Source: JAVKBW01 sp964352715 (GTDB lineage: Bacteria > Pseudomonadota > Alphaproteobacteria > UBA8366 > Aestuariispiraceae). From it: a stretch of 31,149 bases of DNA. The translations under genes were made by a program, and so were the position numbers. Numbering within the stretch: position 1 is the first letter of the stretch; each line of letters starts with the position of its first letter. A model generated the notes under the pieces. The model was not told the origin of the DNA. It searched no databases and was given only the letters and a program-made list of their open reading frames with translations. The stretch covers positions 1 to 31,149 of the forward strand of contig CAYGSU010000049.1 in assembly GCA_964352715.1 (NCBI GenBank), in the 5' to 3' direction. Shown here piece after piece: positions 16,329-25,429 of this stretch.

Positions 16329-16336
<8 letters not shown>
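15602..16336 (-). CDS. ABC-2 type permease, GldF-like
   Basis: This 244-residue integral membrane protein is an ABC-2 transporter permease. It opens FRREMSAYFSTPVAYVFIVIFLLMAGAFTF, typical of the GldF/NosY-like branch, and shows about six hydrophobic segments, ending SLIGVFLIGNVLAVNRFKDA. The motif AEEIDSGTVELLMTLPMTTTQIVIGKFLAAW is the usual cytoplasmic loop that couples to the ATPase. ATG 16336 overlaps the ATPase stop by 8 bases (ATGGGTAA), so translation is coupled. It forms a complex with the ATPase upstream and the GldG-like protein downstream. Substrate unknown. Confidence 0.92.
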
Positions 16337-17297
<961 letters not shown>

Positions 17298-17404
17298 TGT
17301 GATCCGGTTCGATGCGGTCTTTGTCGCAAAACTTCAGGAGTGGCGTCGGCAGGTGACGCTTCGTGTCATTTAAAGACATCGCGATGAATTTCAAGGCGTA
17401 TTCA

Positions 17405-17824
17405 TTATTCAGGTGGCTCTTCCTGATGGCGCGTTAGCGTGTCGTCAAGCTGAAGCCAGGGCTGCTGACGCTTGACCCACAGATGCGCGCCGGGTTTCAG
17501 GTTCGCCGTGTCGTCAAGCGAGCCGCCTTTGACGCTGACCCAGGGGCTGCCATCACCGTCGTCATGAAAAATGCGCACGCCGCAGGTCGGGCAGAAATTG
17601 GCCCGTTTCGTATTGCCGCTTTCGGCACGGGTTAGCCAGGTTTTGACCGTGCCATCGACAAGCGTGAATCCTGACCGTTTCACAATGACCGAAATGCCGA
17701 ACGCGCTGGCGGATTGTCGCTGGCAATCGGTGCAGTGGCAGGCATACATGGTTTCAACCGCGTCGGGGTTCAGCGCGTATCGGATTTCACCGCATTGGCA
17801 GCCGCCCGTCCATTCAGCTGTCAT
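17405..17824 (-). CDS. GFA family zinc protein (CENP-V/GFA domain)
   Basis: This 139-residue protein has the complete cysteine pattern of the Gfa/CENP-V fold: Cys9 and Cys11 (GGCQCGEIRY), Cys29, Cys31 and Cys34 (CHCTDCQRQSASAF), and Cys78 and Cys81 (ANFCPTCGVRIFHD). These bind two zinc ions. The founding member was described as a glutathione-dependent formaldehyde-activating enzyme, but most relatives have no proven activity, so I do not assign a reaction. Its ATG overlaps the stop of the upstream TPR gene in ATGA, which implies translational coupling. Why a small zinc protein should be tied to a TPR/glycosyltransferase protein is not known. Confidence 0.92.
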   Translation of the reverse strand: MTAEWTGGCQCGEIRYALNPDAVETMYACHCTDCQRQSASAFGISVIVKRSGFTLVDGTVKTWLTRAESGNTKRANFCPTCGVRIFHDDGDGSPWVSVKGGSLDDTANLKPGAHLWVKRQQPWLQLDDTLTRHQEEPPE

Positions 17825-19341
17825 TCCGTTCCTCCCGGCGGTCGTCCCGCCCTTGCACGCATTTGCTGCAAATGCGCGGCCATTGCCGAAAAAACATCGG
17901 TCCAGTCGCTGCCCCGGATGCGCCGGAACAGCGTCATCGAGGGGTACCAGCAGGTATCTTCACCCTCAAGCCCCCACATCCAGTCAGGCGATGGCGACAG
18001 TGCCGTCCAGACCGGCTTACCCAGGGCACCGGCCAGATGGGCAATTGGCGTATCGGCGCTGATGACAAGCGGCAGAGCAGCGATCAGCGCGGCGGAATCG
18101 ACGAAGGCGCCGCCATAGGAATCCAGTTCCGTATCGAAATCAATCACCGGAAAGCCGCAGGTCGAAAGCTCGCGTCGGCCTTCGCCCTTCTGGAGCGAAA
18201 CAAGGGTCACGCCGGGCAAAGCCGCCAGCGGGGCAAACGCCCGCAACGGTATCGCGTTCCGCGATGTCTGCAACAGCGGCACGCCGCCGGACCAGGCGAT
18301 GCCGATCGGCAAGCCGTCTTTCGGCAGTTTCTGTCGCCACGGCGCCAGAGCCGACGGGTCCGGTCGTAGATACGGCACAGGGTTGCCGACCGAAGACAGG
18401 TTTTCACCGAGTAGGCGGGTACCCATCAGGCGTAAAAGGCTGCCGAGCGGTGCCCAGATATCGGCCTCGGGCGGGGCGTCGCTCGCGGTGATCACTGAAC
18501 CGAGCCAGCGCGCACCGTTCAGGATTTCCAACAGTTCCGGCTGACATTCCAGTATAACCGTTCCGTCGCTGTCTTCCGCATCCAGGATCAGCTTGAGCAG
18601 GCGGACCAGATGCAGGGTCATGCTCAACCCCTGTTCGCATCGAATCAGCAGGGTCCGGCCATTGAGCGGCCCGCCTTCCCATAGCGGATATCCGGGGTCG
18701 CATTGCGGCAACAGACCGGTTCGCCAACGCGCGTCGTAATGCGGCAACCCTGCCGGCCGGTCACCCGCCGTGAGCAATGCGATGCCCAAGCGGGTTTCGA
18801 TGGAGGCATTGTCGGGTTCGGCATTGTGGGCGCGGGAATACAGGTCGATGGCGGAAGAAAGGTCGCCGCCCGCTTTCCTGATATCGCCCAGTGCAGCGAG
18901 GGCGAGGGCGTGGTTGTGATCGAGCGCCAGAACCGACTGAAAGGCCGTTTCGGCTGATGCTGTTTCCCCTCGGTCGACATACATCGCCCCCAGATCGTAA
19001 TGGGCCGCCGTGTTTGATGGGTTGAGCGATATGGCTGTTTTCAGCGCCTCGATGGCGGCGTCCTCAAGGCCCCAGCTTTTCAGTGTCTGGCCCAGGCTGA
19101 CATGCAGGTCGGCGTTGTCGGGGTGCCGTTCAATGCCGGTACGAAGAACCGCTTCGGATTCCGCGATCCGGCCCAGATGCCGCAGAGCAATGCCAAGATT
19201 GTTCAGGGCCGGCAGATAATCCGGCTGGCTCAGCAGTATGGCGCGCCATGCCGACACTGCCTGTTCGAACATGCCTTTAGCCTGATATTCGAGGGCCTTG
19301 TGAAAAAGACGTTCAAACGGCGAGCGGGACACGAAGGACAT
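17821..19341 (-). CDS. TPR protein with glycosyltransferase family 9-like C-terminal domain
   Basis: This 506-residue cytoplasmic protein combines about six tetratricopeptide repeats (residues 10-210; for example AVSAWRAILLSQPDYLPALNNLGIALRHLG and AALGDIRKAGGDLSSAIDLYSRAHNAEPDN) with a C-terminal Rossmann-like domain (about 330-490). That domain resembles LPS heptosyltransferase family 9: IGIAWSGGVPL, IPLRAFAPLAALPGVTLVSLQKGE, DSAALIAALPLVISADTPIAHLAGALGKPVW and DWMWGLEGEDTCWYPSM. Such fusions are common in alphaproteobacteria and are thought to glycosylate proteins or glycans. Donor and acceptor are unknown. I chose ATG 19341; TTG 19368 upstream is possible. It is transcribed just before, and overlaps, the GFA gene. 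Confidence 0.87.
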   Translation of the reverse strand: MSFVSRSPFERLFHKALEYQAKGMFEQAVSAWRAILLSQPDYLPALNNLGIALRHLGRIAESEAVLRTGIERHPDNADLHVSLGQTLKSWGLEDAAIEALKTAISLNPSNTAAHYDLGAMYVDRGETASAETAFQSVLALDHNHALALAALGDIRKAGGDLSSAIDLYSRAHNAEPDNASIETRLGIALLTAGDRPAGLPHYDARWRTGLLPQCDPGYPLWEGGPLNGRTLLIRCEQGLSMTLHLVRLLKLILDAEDSDGTVILECQPELLEILNGARWLGSVITASDAPPEADIWAPLGSLLRLMGTRLLGENLSSVGNPVPYLRPDPSALAPWRQKLPKDGLPIGIAWSGGVPLLQTSRNAIPLRAFAPLAALPGVTLVSLQKGEGRRELSTCGFPVIDFDTELDSYGGAFVDSAALIAALPLVISADTPIAHLAGALGKPVWTALSPSPDWMWGLEGEDTCWYPSMTLFRRIRGSDWTDVFSAMAAHLQQMRARAGRPPGGTE

Positions 19342-19515
19342 TTCCTCTGCCAATGACCAGGGCAGCAACCTATGCCGGATTCGGCCGGCAACGGCCAGCC
19401 TCGGCTACCTGCCTTCGCAGATGCAACATTTCGCATCGACAAAGCCCGGCCTGTCGCCTATTTTCGCGGCCAATCATTGCTTGAGAGACACTGAATTCAG
19501 GGATCGGAGATAACA

Positions 19516-20610
19516 ATGTCGTTCAAAACAGTCGGAATTATTGGCGCCGGAACCATGGGATCCGGCATCGCGACCACTCTGGGCCAGCAGGGCGTTACCG
19601 TACGACTGGTGGATACGACGGAAGAGTCTGTCAATCGCGGGGTCGCTGCCGCCAAGAAATTCTACGACCGGGCGGCTGAAAAGGGTAAGATGAGCGCCGA
19701 CGACGCCGCCGCCGCCATCGGCCGGATTTCGGCCTCGACCGATCTTCAGTCGCTAGACGGTTGCGATCTTGTCATTGAGGCGATTTTCGAGGAACTGTCG
19801 GTCAAGAAAGACCTGTTCAGCCGGTTGAACCCGGTGCTTGGAACCGAAACCGTTGTGGCGACCAATACGTCTGCCCTGCGCGTTTCCGATCTGGCTGAGA
19901 CCGTCAACGACCCCAGCCGCTTCCTCGGCCTGCACTATTTCAACCCGGCTGCGATCAACCCGATTGTTGAAGTCGTGAAGGGTGAAAAGACAGATCAGGA
20001 TATCTATGACCGCGCGCTGCAGTTCTGCCGAGATACCCGCAAGAAGCCGATCGCCTGCAAGGACAGTTTTGGTTTCGCCATCAACCGGTTCTTTGTGCCT
20101 TACGGTAACGAAGCGGTTCGCCTGATCGACGAAGGTCTGGGAACGACCGCGCAGATCGACCGGGTTGCGCGTGAATGCATGGAAATCGCAGCGGGTCCGT
20201 TCATGGTCATGAATCTGGTGAAGCCGAAGATCATGTTCCACGCACAGCAGAACCTGAAACCGCATGGCGCTTTCTATGCCCTGTCGAAAGGCCTCGCTGA
20301 AAAAGGCGACAGCGATTACGAATTCGAGATCGGTGACGATGCATCCGGCACGGCGGAAAGCGATGCGGTGATCGCCGACCGGTTGATGGCATCGGTGTTC
20401 TTCCCGGTTCTTCAGGAGCTGGATGAAGACGTCGCCTCGGCGGCCGATATCGATATGGGCGCCGGTCTTGCCCTGCGCTTTGGAAAGGCGCCCTGCGCCC
20501 TGATGGACAGCCTGGGCAAAGCGGAAGTCGAACGGATCGTGTCCTTCGTCGTGAAAACCTATGGCCATGCCATGCCGAAATCTCTCGACCGGGTCGGATC
20601 GCTTCTCTAG
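19516..20610 (+). CDS. 3-hydroxyacyl-CoA dehydrogenase (3-hydroxybutyryl-CoA dehydrogenase type)
   Basis: This 364-residue NAD-dependent enzyme oxidises 3-hydroxyacyl-CoA to 3-ketoacyl-CoA, or the reverse in butyrate or PHB-related metabolism. The Rossmann motif is GAGTMG (residues 10-15). His140 in LHYFNPA and Glu152 in NPIVEVV form the catalytic pair, and the C-terminal domain opens SFGFAINRFFVPY. At 364 residues it is longer than the usual 285-320. The extra length lies in the C-terminal half (about 245-300), including GDDASGTAESDAVIADRL. GGAG precedes the ATG. It is separated by 174 bases from a divergent TPR gene and is followed 84 bases later by the unknown 404-residue gene. The exact substrate is not determined. 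Confidence 0.92.
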   Translation: MSFKTVGIIGAGTMGSGIATTLGQQGVTVRLVDTTEESVNRGVAAAKKFYDRAAEKGKMSADDAAAAIGRISASTDLQSLDGCDLVIEAIFEELSVKKDLFSRLNPVLGTETVVATNTSALRVSDLAETVNDPSRFLGLHYFNPAAINPIVEVVKGEKTDQDIYDRALQFCRDTRKKPIACKDSFGFAINRFFVPYGNEAVRLIDEGLGTTAQIDRVARECMEIAAGPFMVMNLVKPKIMFHAQQNLKPHGAFYALSKGLAEKGDSDYEFEIGDDASGTAESDAVIADRLMASVFFPVLQELDEDVASAADIDMGAGLALRFGKAPCALMDSLGKAEVERIVSFVVKTYGHAMPKSLDRVGSLL

Positions 20611-20694
20611 GGAGAAAATGATACCGCATCTGTTCTGAGTCGCCTTTTTTTCCGCTGGTAGTACAATGCCGGCTGAGGAGAAGGCGGGGCAGAC

Positions 20695-21909
20695 ATGTCC
20701 GATATCAGCATATTTTCGCAGTCGAGTGTGTTTTCCGCACTGGCTGTGCAGTTTCAGCGTGAGGCCGTGCAGGCGCGCGGACTGCAGCAGGTTGTTGATC
20801 CCGCCGAGTTCAATGGACTTTTCGGTCAGCAAATATCGATTGTCGGGCAGTCGGCGGATTTCTCCGGATCAATCTTTCAGCCGATACAGCTTAGCATCAG
20901 CAATATCGTGCTGCTGGCTGAAGCCGCGTTCGGTATCGATGCAGGTGATTTTTTCCAGCGGCGATTCAGCCGGCTGGATGCCGCGCTGAACGACCCGGCA
21001 CCGCCGCTTCAGAATGCGGTGGAATCAGCATTCCGCAATGCCGCTTTCCCGGAAGCGGTATCGACCATCGTGCTGGTGCAGGCCCAGGAAGACACACAGG
21101 TTGCCGGGCCGACGCTGAAATTCTCGGACTTCAGGCAGCGGCCCTCAGAGACGAAAGCGTTCGGCACGACCTTTTCAGGTGTTGCGAATGACGGGTCGCT
21201 GAACACGCAGTTTGCGCAACGGATCGGCATTCCCTCAAATTCATCCGTCGCGCTAACCGATCTTATCCAGTTCGACGCAACCAGCAGTGCGACTGACATT
21301 GCGATCAGCCTGACAGGCGAGAATGGCGGCGGCGCCCTGGGGGAAATTCGGGATGGAACAGGCACGTCGATCGGAACCAGCGCCGTTGTCGATATTTCGG
21401 AATTGGCAGACCTGACATTCGTTGCGCCGACATCGGGGGTCGGACTCGACAATATCAGTTTCATCGAACTCAGCGATCCGGGCGATGACGGCACGTTCGA
21501 TTCACGCGGCAGTTTCCAGACTGCCGTTGTCAGCTTTGCCGGGGCGGCCCAGTCTCGCCAGGATCTGGATGAAGACATCACCGACTTTTTCTTCGGGGCG
21601 GAAAGCGGTACGTCGCAGGTATTTCTCGCCCTCGACTTTTCGGGCGTGAACAGCAACGGTTTTTCAGATGCGTTATCGGCGATCCAGGGCGGCGATCTGC
21701 GGGTACGGATTTTCGAGAACCGGTCGGACGGCACAAGAAACGAAGCGGTGACCGATCTGTTTCAATCCAGCGGCGACCGGATTATCGGCGTCTTTCCGTT
21801 TGCACCGACCAGAAACGGAGTCTCGGGAAGCAATATTCAGGTCGAGGTCCGGTCACTGAACAGCAATTTCGATATTTCTTCGATTGACCTTCGTGCGGTG
21901 TTTGCGTGA
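20695..21909 (+). CDS. Unknown 404-residue protein with a possible cadherin-like/VCBS-type domain
   Basis: I do not recognise a defined family. The protein has no signal peptide or transmembrane helix, no cysteine and only two lysines, and is rich in Ser, Asp, Gly, Phe and Val. The first 125 residues look helical (SSVFSALAVQFQREAVQ, SISNIVLLAEAAFG). Residues about 180-280 have beta-rich patterns resembling cadherin-like or VCBS repeats of large adhesins: a GTSIGTSAVVDISELADLTFVAP strand set, then GVGLDNISFIELSDPGDDGTF. The C-terminus ends in hydrophobic DLRAVFA. Lack of Cys and low Lys suggest secretion without a Sec signal, for example type I, but no transporter is adjacent. Its TGA overlaps the GTG of the serine protease gene, so the two are coupled. 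Confidence 0.65.
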   Translation: MSDISIFSQSSVFSALAVQFQREAVQARGLQQVVDPAEFNGLFGQQISIVGQSADFSGSIFQPIQLSISNIVLLAEAAFGIDAGDFFQRRFSRLDAALNDPAPPLQNAVESAFRNAAFPEAVSTIVLVQAQEDTQVAGPTLKFSDFRQRPSETKAFGTTFSGVANDGSLNTQFAQRIGIPSNSSVALTDLIQFDATSSATDIAISLTGENGGGALGEIRDGTGTSIGTSAVVDISELADLTFVAPTSGVGLDNISFIELSDPGDDGTFDSRGSFQTAVVSFAGAAQSRQDLDEDITDFFFGAESGTSQVFLALDFSGVNSNGFSDALSAIQGGDLRVRIFENRSDGTRNEAVTDLFQSSGDRIIGVFPFAPTRNGVSGSNIQVEVRSLNSNFDISSIDLRAVFA

Positions 21910-22820
21910 CTCAGTATCCTGCCGGTGCGATCTTGCAGACCGCCCGTATGCAAAGGGATGAAAAAACAGTGTTGGCGACGGCCTCAGACAGGGTTTTACA
22001 CCTGACCGCCTTTCTGGCGGTGACCGTGCTTGCGTTTTTTTGCAGCAATGCCTTTGCGCAGTCGACAGACCGCAGGATCGTCGATGCCACACAGTATCCG
22101 TGGAGCGCTGTTGGCAAGATCCAACGGGCGGTGTCGACCAAAGGTCATTGTTCCGGAGCGATGATCGCGGAAAATCTGGTTCTGACGGCGGCGCATTGCC
22201 TGTATTTCCGCGAAGCAAAACGGTGGATCGAACCGCAATACATTCATTTTGTCGCTGGCCTGCAAAGGGATAGCTGGGTCGCCCATTCGAAGGCGAAACG
22301 CTACATCGCATCGCCCGATTTCGATGGCGAGAAATGGTCTCATGCCGACAACCTGCCGAATGACTGGGCGGTTATCGAGCTTGAAAAGCCGATTGGCCGC
22401 CAGACCGGCTTTCTGGGCTGGAGCGCCTTTGGCAAGAACAGGATTCGCGAGGCTGCGGCCTATGGCAAGGTGCTGACCCTCGCCGGTTACCCGACCGACC
22501 GGAAGTTCGTCCTGTCGGTTGACGATACCTGCCTTTTGAAGGGCTGGTCTGATGTCGCCGACATCATCAAGTACGAATGCGAGGTCGTTCCAGGCGATTC
22601 AGGCGGGCCGATTGCGGTCTACTACAAAGGGCATCTCAGTGTGATCGCTCTGCAGAGCGCCTCATACGGCGACGGTACGAATAACGGCATACCGATTGCT
22701 TCCGTGCAAAATACCATCCTTCAGATGCTGAAGGAAACCGGTGGGCTGGCCGGAATCACCAAAAGCGACCTGAAGTTCGGCCGGCGACCGGTCAGGCTGA
22801 CATCGACATCCGCCGACTGA
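21906..22820 (+). CDS. Trypsin-like serine protease, exported
   Basis: This 304-residue chymotrypsin-fold (S1) protease shows all three catalytic residues: His in VLTAAHCLYF, Asp in NDWAVIELE, and Ser in VVPGDSGGPIAVYY. Disulfide-type cysteines flank the histidine and serine. A signal sequence (VLHLTAFLAVTVLAFFCSNAFAQS) is followed by mature RRIVDATQYPWSAVGKI, which resembles an activation-type N-terminus (normally IVGG). GTG 21906 overlaps the preceding stop as GTGA and is favoured by coupling. ATG 21948 is the alternative and would still keep the signal peptide. Related bacterial S1 proteases act in the periplasm or outside the cell. The immediate partner, an unknown cysteine-free protein, is a plausible substrate or companion by inference. 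Confidence 0.87.
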   Translation: MTQYPAGAILQTARMQRDEKTVLATASDRVLHLTAFLAVTVLAFFCSNAFAQSTDRRIVDATQYPWSAVGKIQRAVSTKGHCSGAMIAENLVLTAAHCLYFREAKRWIEPQYIHFVAGLQRDSWVAHSKAKRYIASPDFDGEKWSHADNLPNDWAVIELEKPIGRQTGFLGWSAFGKNRIREAAAYGKVLTLAGYPTDRKFVLSVDDTCLLKGWSDVADIIKYECEVVPGDSGGPIAVYYKGHLSVIALQSASYGDGTNNGIPIASVQNTILQMLKETGGLAGITKSDLKFGRRPVRLTSTSAD

Positions 22821-22826
22821 AACGCT

Positions 22827-23354
22827 CTAGGGTAGAATGGCGTTGGCCTTTAGATCGTTCAGCACGGTCTGCCAGGTTTGCATCATGAAAATGTACATGC
22901 CGACGACTTCGTCTTCCTGCATCGGATGGTTGAGGTCGATCAGGCGCGACGACACCATGGCGACGGTGTCGGGTTGTGCGACAATCCGAAGCGGCAAGAT
23001 CTGGCCATTCCAGCGGTTGGCGAATTCCAGAACCGTTTGGCGGTCGGCCATGGATTTGGCATCCGGCAACAGGATCACGGAAAAGGATAGCTGCGACGGC
23101 GAGCCGTCTTCCCGGTTGCCGGCGATTCGGGCATTGCCGATCAGGGCAACCTGCGGTGTCCCTTCGATCAGGGTCTTGACCGCCAAGTCGGTGCCGCCGG
23201 CATCAAGCGCCTGAATATTGGAACGAAGGTTCAACCGCTCCTGAAGTATTTGTGAAACGCGTTGTTCAAAGGCTGCATCCGGCGCTGTCTGCGCGAAACC
23301 GGTAACCGGCAGCATCAGAAGGCCGAATAGGATCAGGGCGATTTTTTTCATCAT
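22827..23354 (-). CDS. Exported YbjN-like small protein
   Basis: This roughly 175-residue protein begins with a signal peptide (MMKKIALILFGLLMLPVTGFAQ). The mature part has a pattern reminiscent of the YbjN/type III chaperone-like fold: an LEFANRWNGQILPLRIVAQPDT core with a conserved Asn/Trp, and a C-terminal amphipathic helix with VVGMYIFMMQTWQTVLNDL. Function in the family is not established; sensory or chaperone roles have been suggested. The start was set at the first Met of the signal peptide (23354). A longer in-frame start at 23387 is possible. It converges on the serine protease gene with only 6 bases between the stops. Confidence 0.6.
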   Translation of the reverse strand: MMKKIALILFGLLMLPVTGFAQTAPDAAFEQRVSQILQERLNLRSNIQALDAGGTDLAVKTLIEGTPQVALIGNARIAGNREDGSPSQLSFSVILLPDAKSMADRQTVLEFANRWNGQILPLRIVAQPDTVAMVSSRLIDLNHPMQEDEVVGMYIFMMQTWQTVLNDLKANAILP

Positions 23355-23413
23355 GCGGTCCGTTCTTTCTTGTCCGTTGCTCTGCATAACACAGGTGGAT
23401 GCCTGCTGGCCAA

Positions 23414-23426
23414 GACCATCATGGTC
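23414..23426. promoter_or_regulatory. Inverted repeat in the divergent YbjN-like/ureohydrolase gap
   Basis: GACCAT-C-ATGGTC has perfect 6-bp arms around one base. It sits in the 190-base divergent region between the exported small protein and the ureohydrolase leader. It is a candidate operator; the binding protein is unknown. Confidence 0.25.
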
Positions 23427-23546
23427 ATCGGGCGATCATATATCCGGCAAGCGCCAGTAAAGCCGATGTTCCGGTCTTCTCAATATCGAAAAAATCGGTC
23501 ATGGACAGGTCTTTTGGTTAAGTATTAGCTGTGGAGGCGATTTTCC

Positions 23547-23582
23547 ATGCCTAATTTTAAATCTAGGGAAGCAAATCATTGA
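23547..23582 (+). CDS. Possible 11-codon leader peptide before the ureohydrolase
   Basis: An ATG at 23547 with GGAGG 10 bases upstream opens a frame encoding MPNFKSREANH and stopping at TGA 23580-23582. That stop shares two bases with the TTG start of the ureohydrolase, which is in another frame. The arrangement allows translational coupling of a poorly initiating TTG. It could instead be chance or a remnant N-terminus. Confidence 0.35.
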   Translation: MPNFKSREANH

Positions 23583-24529
23583 CCCGGTTAACCGAACCGC
23601 CGAAAGGCGCGCCTGTAACGTTTCTCGATTTTCCACTGGCGAATGACCTTGAGGCGCTGGAGGCGGATATCGCCATTCTGGGTGTTCCGTATGGCTTGCC
23701 TTATACGGTCGGTGAACAGGCCAACGACCAGAGCCTGGCGCCCGATGCCATCCGCCGGGCCGGTTTGTGGCCCTGGGAAACCCGCAACCATTTTGACTGG
23801 GACCTCGGCGGTCCGCTGCTCGACGGCAAAACCATACGTGTGGTTGATTGCGGCAATGTCACCGCCGCGCTGGGCGATCCACAGGAGCATTATCGGCGTG
23901 CCGAAGCGGCGGCCCGGAAGATACTGGATGCCGGTGCCGTGCTGATCACGCTGGGCGGCGATCACGGCATTCCCATCCCGATCATGCGCGCCCTGGAACG
24001 TCCGGAAAAGATCACGCTGGTGCATATCGACGCGCATCTGGACTGGCGGGACAATGTGAACGGTGTCACAGAAGGGTATTCCAGCCCGATCCGCCGGGCG
24101 TCTGAAATGGACTGGTTCGGCGATATCATCCAGATCGGATTGCGGGGCACGGGCAGTGCACGGGACGAGGAAGTGGCCGATGCCCGCGCTTATGGCGCGG
24201 ATCTGATCACCGCCTATGAACTGGACAGTATCGGCATGCAGGGCGTGCTGGATCGGATACCGGATGGCGGACCGTACTACCTGACCATCGATGCCGACGG
24301 TATCGACCCGACCATCATGCCCGGCGTGATGGCGCCAAGCCCGGGCGGGCTGAGTTGGCGGGAAACCCACAAGCTGATACATGGTCTGGCCAACAAAGGC
24401 CGTGTTCTTGGAATGGATCTGGTAGAGATCGCGCCCTCTTACGATGTGCGAGGCCTGACAATGATCTACGCCGAAAGACTGATCAGCAATTTCATCGGCG
24501 CGACGGTGCGAGCCGGTTACTACGATTAG
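23579..24529 (+). CDS. Agmatinase-family ureohydrolase
   Basis: This 316-residue protein belongs to the arginase/agmatinase/formiminoglutamase family, which hydrolyses guanidino compounds to urea with a dimanganese centre. Six metal ligands are intact: His129 (GGDH), Asp151, His153 and Asp155 (HIDAHLD), Asp238 and Asp240 (TIDADGIDP). IMPGVMAPSPGGLSW is the usual C-terminal block. The common DHG substrate-loop motif reads TEGYSSP here, with Glu165 in the histidine position, so agmatine may not be the substrate. Guanidinobutyrate or another guanidino acid is possible. TTG at 23579 is the only start giving the normal N-terminus; AGGGAA is 9-10 bases upstream and a possible leader overlaps it. 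rmlD follows 9 bases later. Confidence 0.83.
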   Translation: MTRLTEPPKGAPVTFLDFPLANDLEALEADIAILGVPYGLPYTVGEQANDQSLAPDAIRRAGLWPWETRNHFDWDLGGPLLDGKTIRVVDCGNVTAALGDPQEHYRRAEAAARKILDAGAVLITLGGDHGIPIPIMRALERPEKITLVHIDAHLDWRDNVNGVTEGYSSPIRRASEMDWFGDIIQIGLRGTGSARDEEVADARAYGADLITAYELDSIGMQGVLDRIPDGGPYYLTIDADGIDPTIMPGVMAPSPGGLSWRETHKLIHGLANKGRVLGMDLVEIAPSYDVRGLTMIYAERLISNFIGATVRAGYYD

Positions 24530-24538
24530 GGAATAGAC

Positions 24539-25429
24539 ATGCGAATTCTGTTGCTGGGCGGGAACGGACAATTGGGAACGGCGTTGCAGGCGCGCCTGCC
24601 GGACCGTGGCGAGCCTGTTGTTGCCACCCGCACCGACTGCGATCTGTCGGATCCGTCGCGGGTCGGCGCATTCGTGCAATCGGAAAAACCTGATATCATC
24701 GTCAATGCTGCAGCCTATACAGCGGTCGATCTTGCGGAGAAGGAGCCGGATGCAGCGCATGCCGCGAATGCCGCGTCGGTTGGCGAAATGGCCAGAGCGG
24801 CCAAAGCACTTGATGCTGTTCTGCTGCATTATTCGACGGACTATGTGTTCGATGGCAAAGGCGACAAACCCTACCGGGAGGACGATCCTGTTTCGCCGGC
24901 CAATGTGTATGGCGCCTCCAAACTGGCGGGCGAACAGGCGATCCGGGATAGCGGATGCCGGCATCTGATCTTGCGCACCGCCTGGGTCTACGGACCGACG
25001 GGCAAGAACTTCTTCCTGACGATCCTGCGGCTGGCCGCCGAACGAGAAGAACTCGGCATCGTCGGAGACCAGATCGGCTGTCCGACCAGCACCCTGTGGC
25101 TTGCCGACGCAACAGCGGCGATCCTGGGCAGCCCCGCCCTGATGGAGGAAAGCCTGCAGGCGACGGTACATGCCGTATGCGCCGGGCAGTGTTCCTGGTT
25201 CGATTTCGCCAGTGCGATTGTTGATGGTGCGAAAACCCGGGGTGAAACCCTTGCCTGTCGCAAGATCAACCCGATCACGACGGCCGATTATCCGACACCG
25301 GCGGCAAGGCCGGCCTATAGCGTGCTGGATACAACACGGCTTACGGACATGTTCGGGGTTGCGCCGCCTTCGTGGCAGGGTGCGCTGGATGACGTTATGG
25401 ACCGCAAGTTCGGCCCCGGACCGGCCTAG
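24539..25429 (+). CDS. rfbD: dTDP-4-dehydrorhamnose reductase
   Basis: This 296-residue extended short-chain dehydrogenase reduces dTDP-4-dehydro-rhamnose to dTDP-L-rhamnose, the last step of rhamnose donor synthesis. The nucleotide-binding motif is GGNGQLG (residues 7-13), the catalytic Tyr124 and Lys128 lie in VYGASKLAGEQ, and family blocks include NAAAYTAVDLAEKEPD, HYSTDYVFDG, LRTAWVYGPTGKNF and GDQIGCPTST. It lies 9 bases after the ureohydrolase gene, an unusual partner; the other dTDP-rhamnose genes (rfbA, rfbB, rfbC) are not in the window. Its TAG overlaps the stop of the convergent SulP gene in a CTAG, leaving no space for an intergenic terminator. Confidence 0.93.
   Translation: MRILLLGGNGQLGTALQARLPDRGEPVVATRTDCDLSDPSRVGAFVQSEKPDIIVNAAAYTAVDLAEKEPDAAHAANAASVGEMARAAKALDAVLLHYSTDYVFDGKGDKPYREDDPVSPANVYGASKLAGEQAIRDSGCRHLILRTAWVYGPTGKNFFLTILRLAAEREELGIVGDQIGCPTSTLWLADATAAILGSPALMEESLQATVHAVCAGQCSWFDFASAIVDGAKTRGETLACRKINPITTADYPTPAARPAYSVLDTTRLTDMFGVAPPSWQGALDDVMDRKFGPGPA

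Noticed and set aside
19753..20832. Minus-strand open frame of about 359 codons opposite the 3-hydroxyacyl-CoA dehydrogenase gene
   Set aside because: It is the shadow of a clearly coding strand with intact dehydrogenase motifs; composition is His/Arg-rich with no domain.
23421..23528. Short plus-strand frame (about 35 codons) upstream of the ureohydrolase leader
   Set aside because: No convincing ribosome site and no recognisable sequence pattern.
23588..25171. Very long minus-strand open frame (about 527 codons) opposite the ureohydrolase and rfbD genes
   Set aside because: It is antisense to two genes with intact catalytic motifs, has no recognisable family pattern, and such frames are common in GC-rich DNA.
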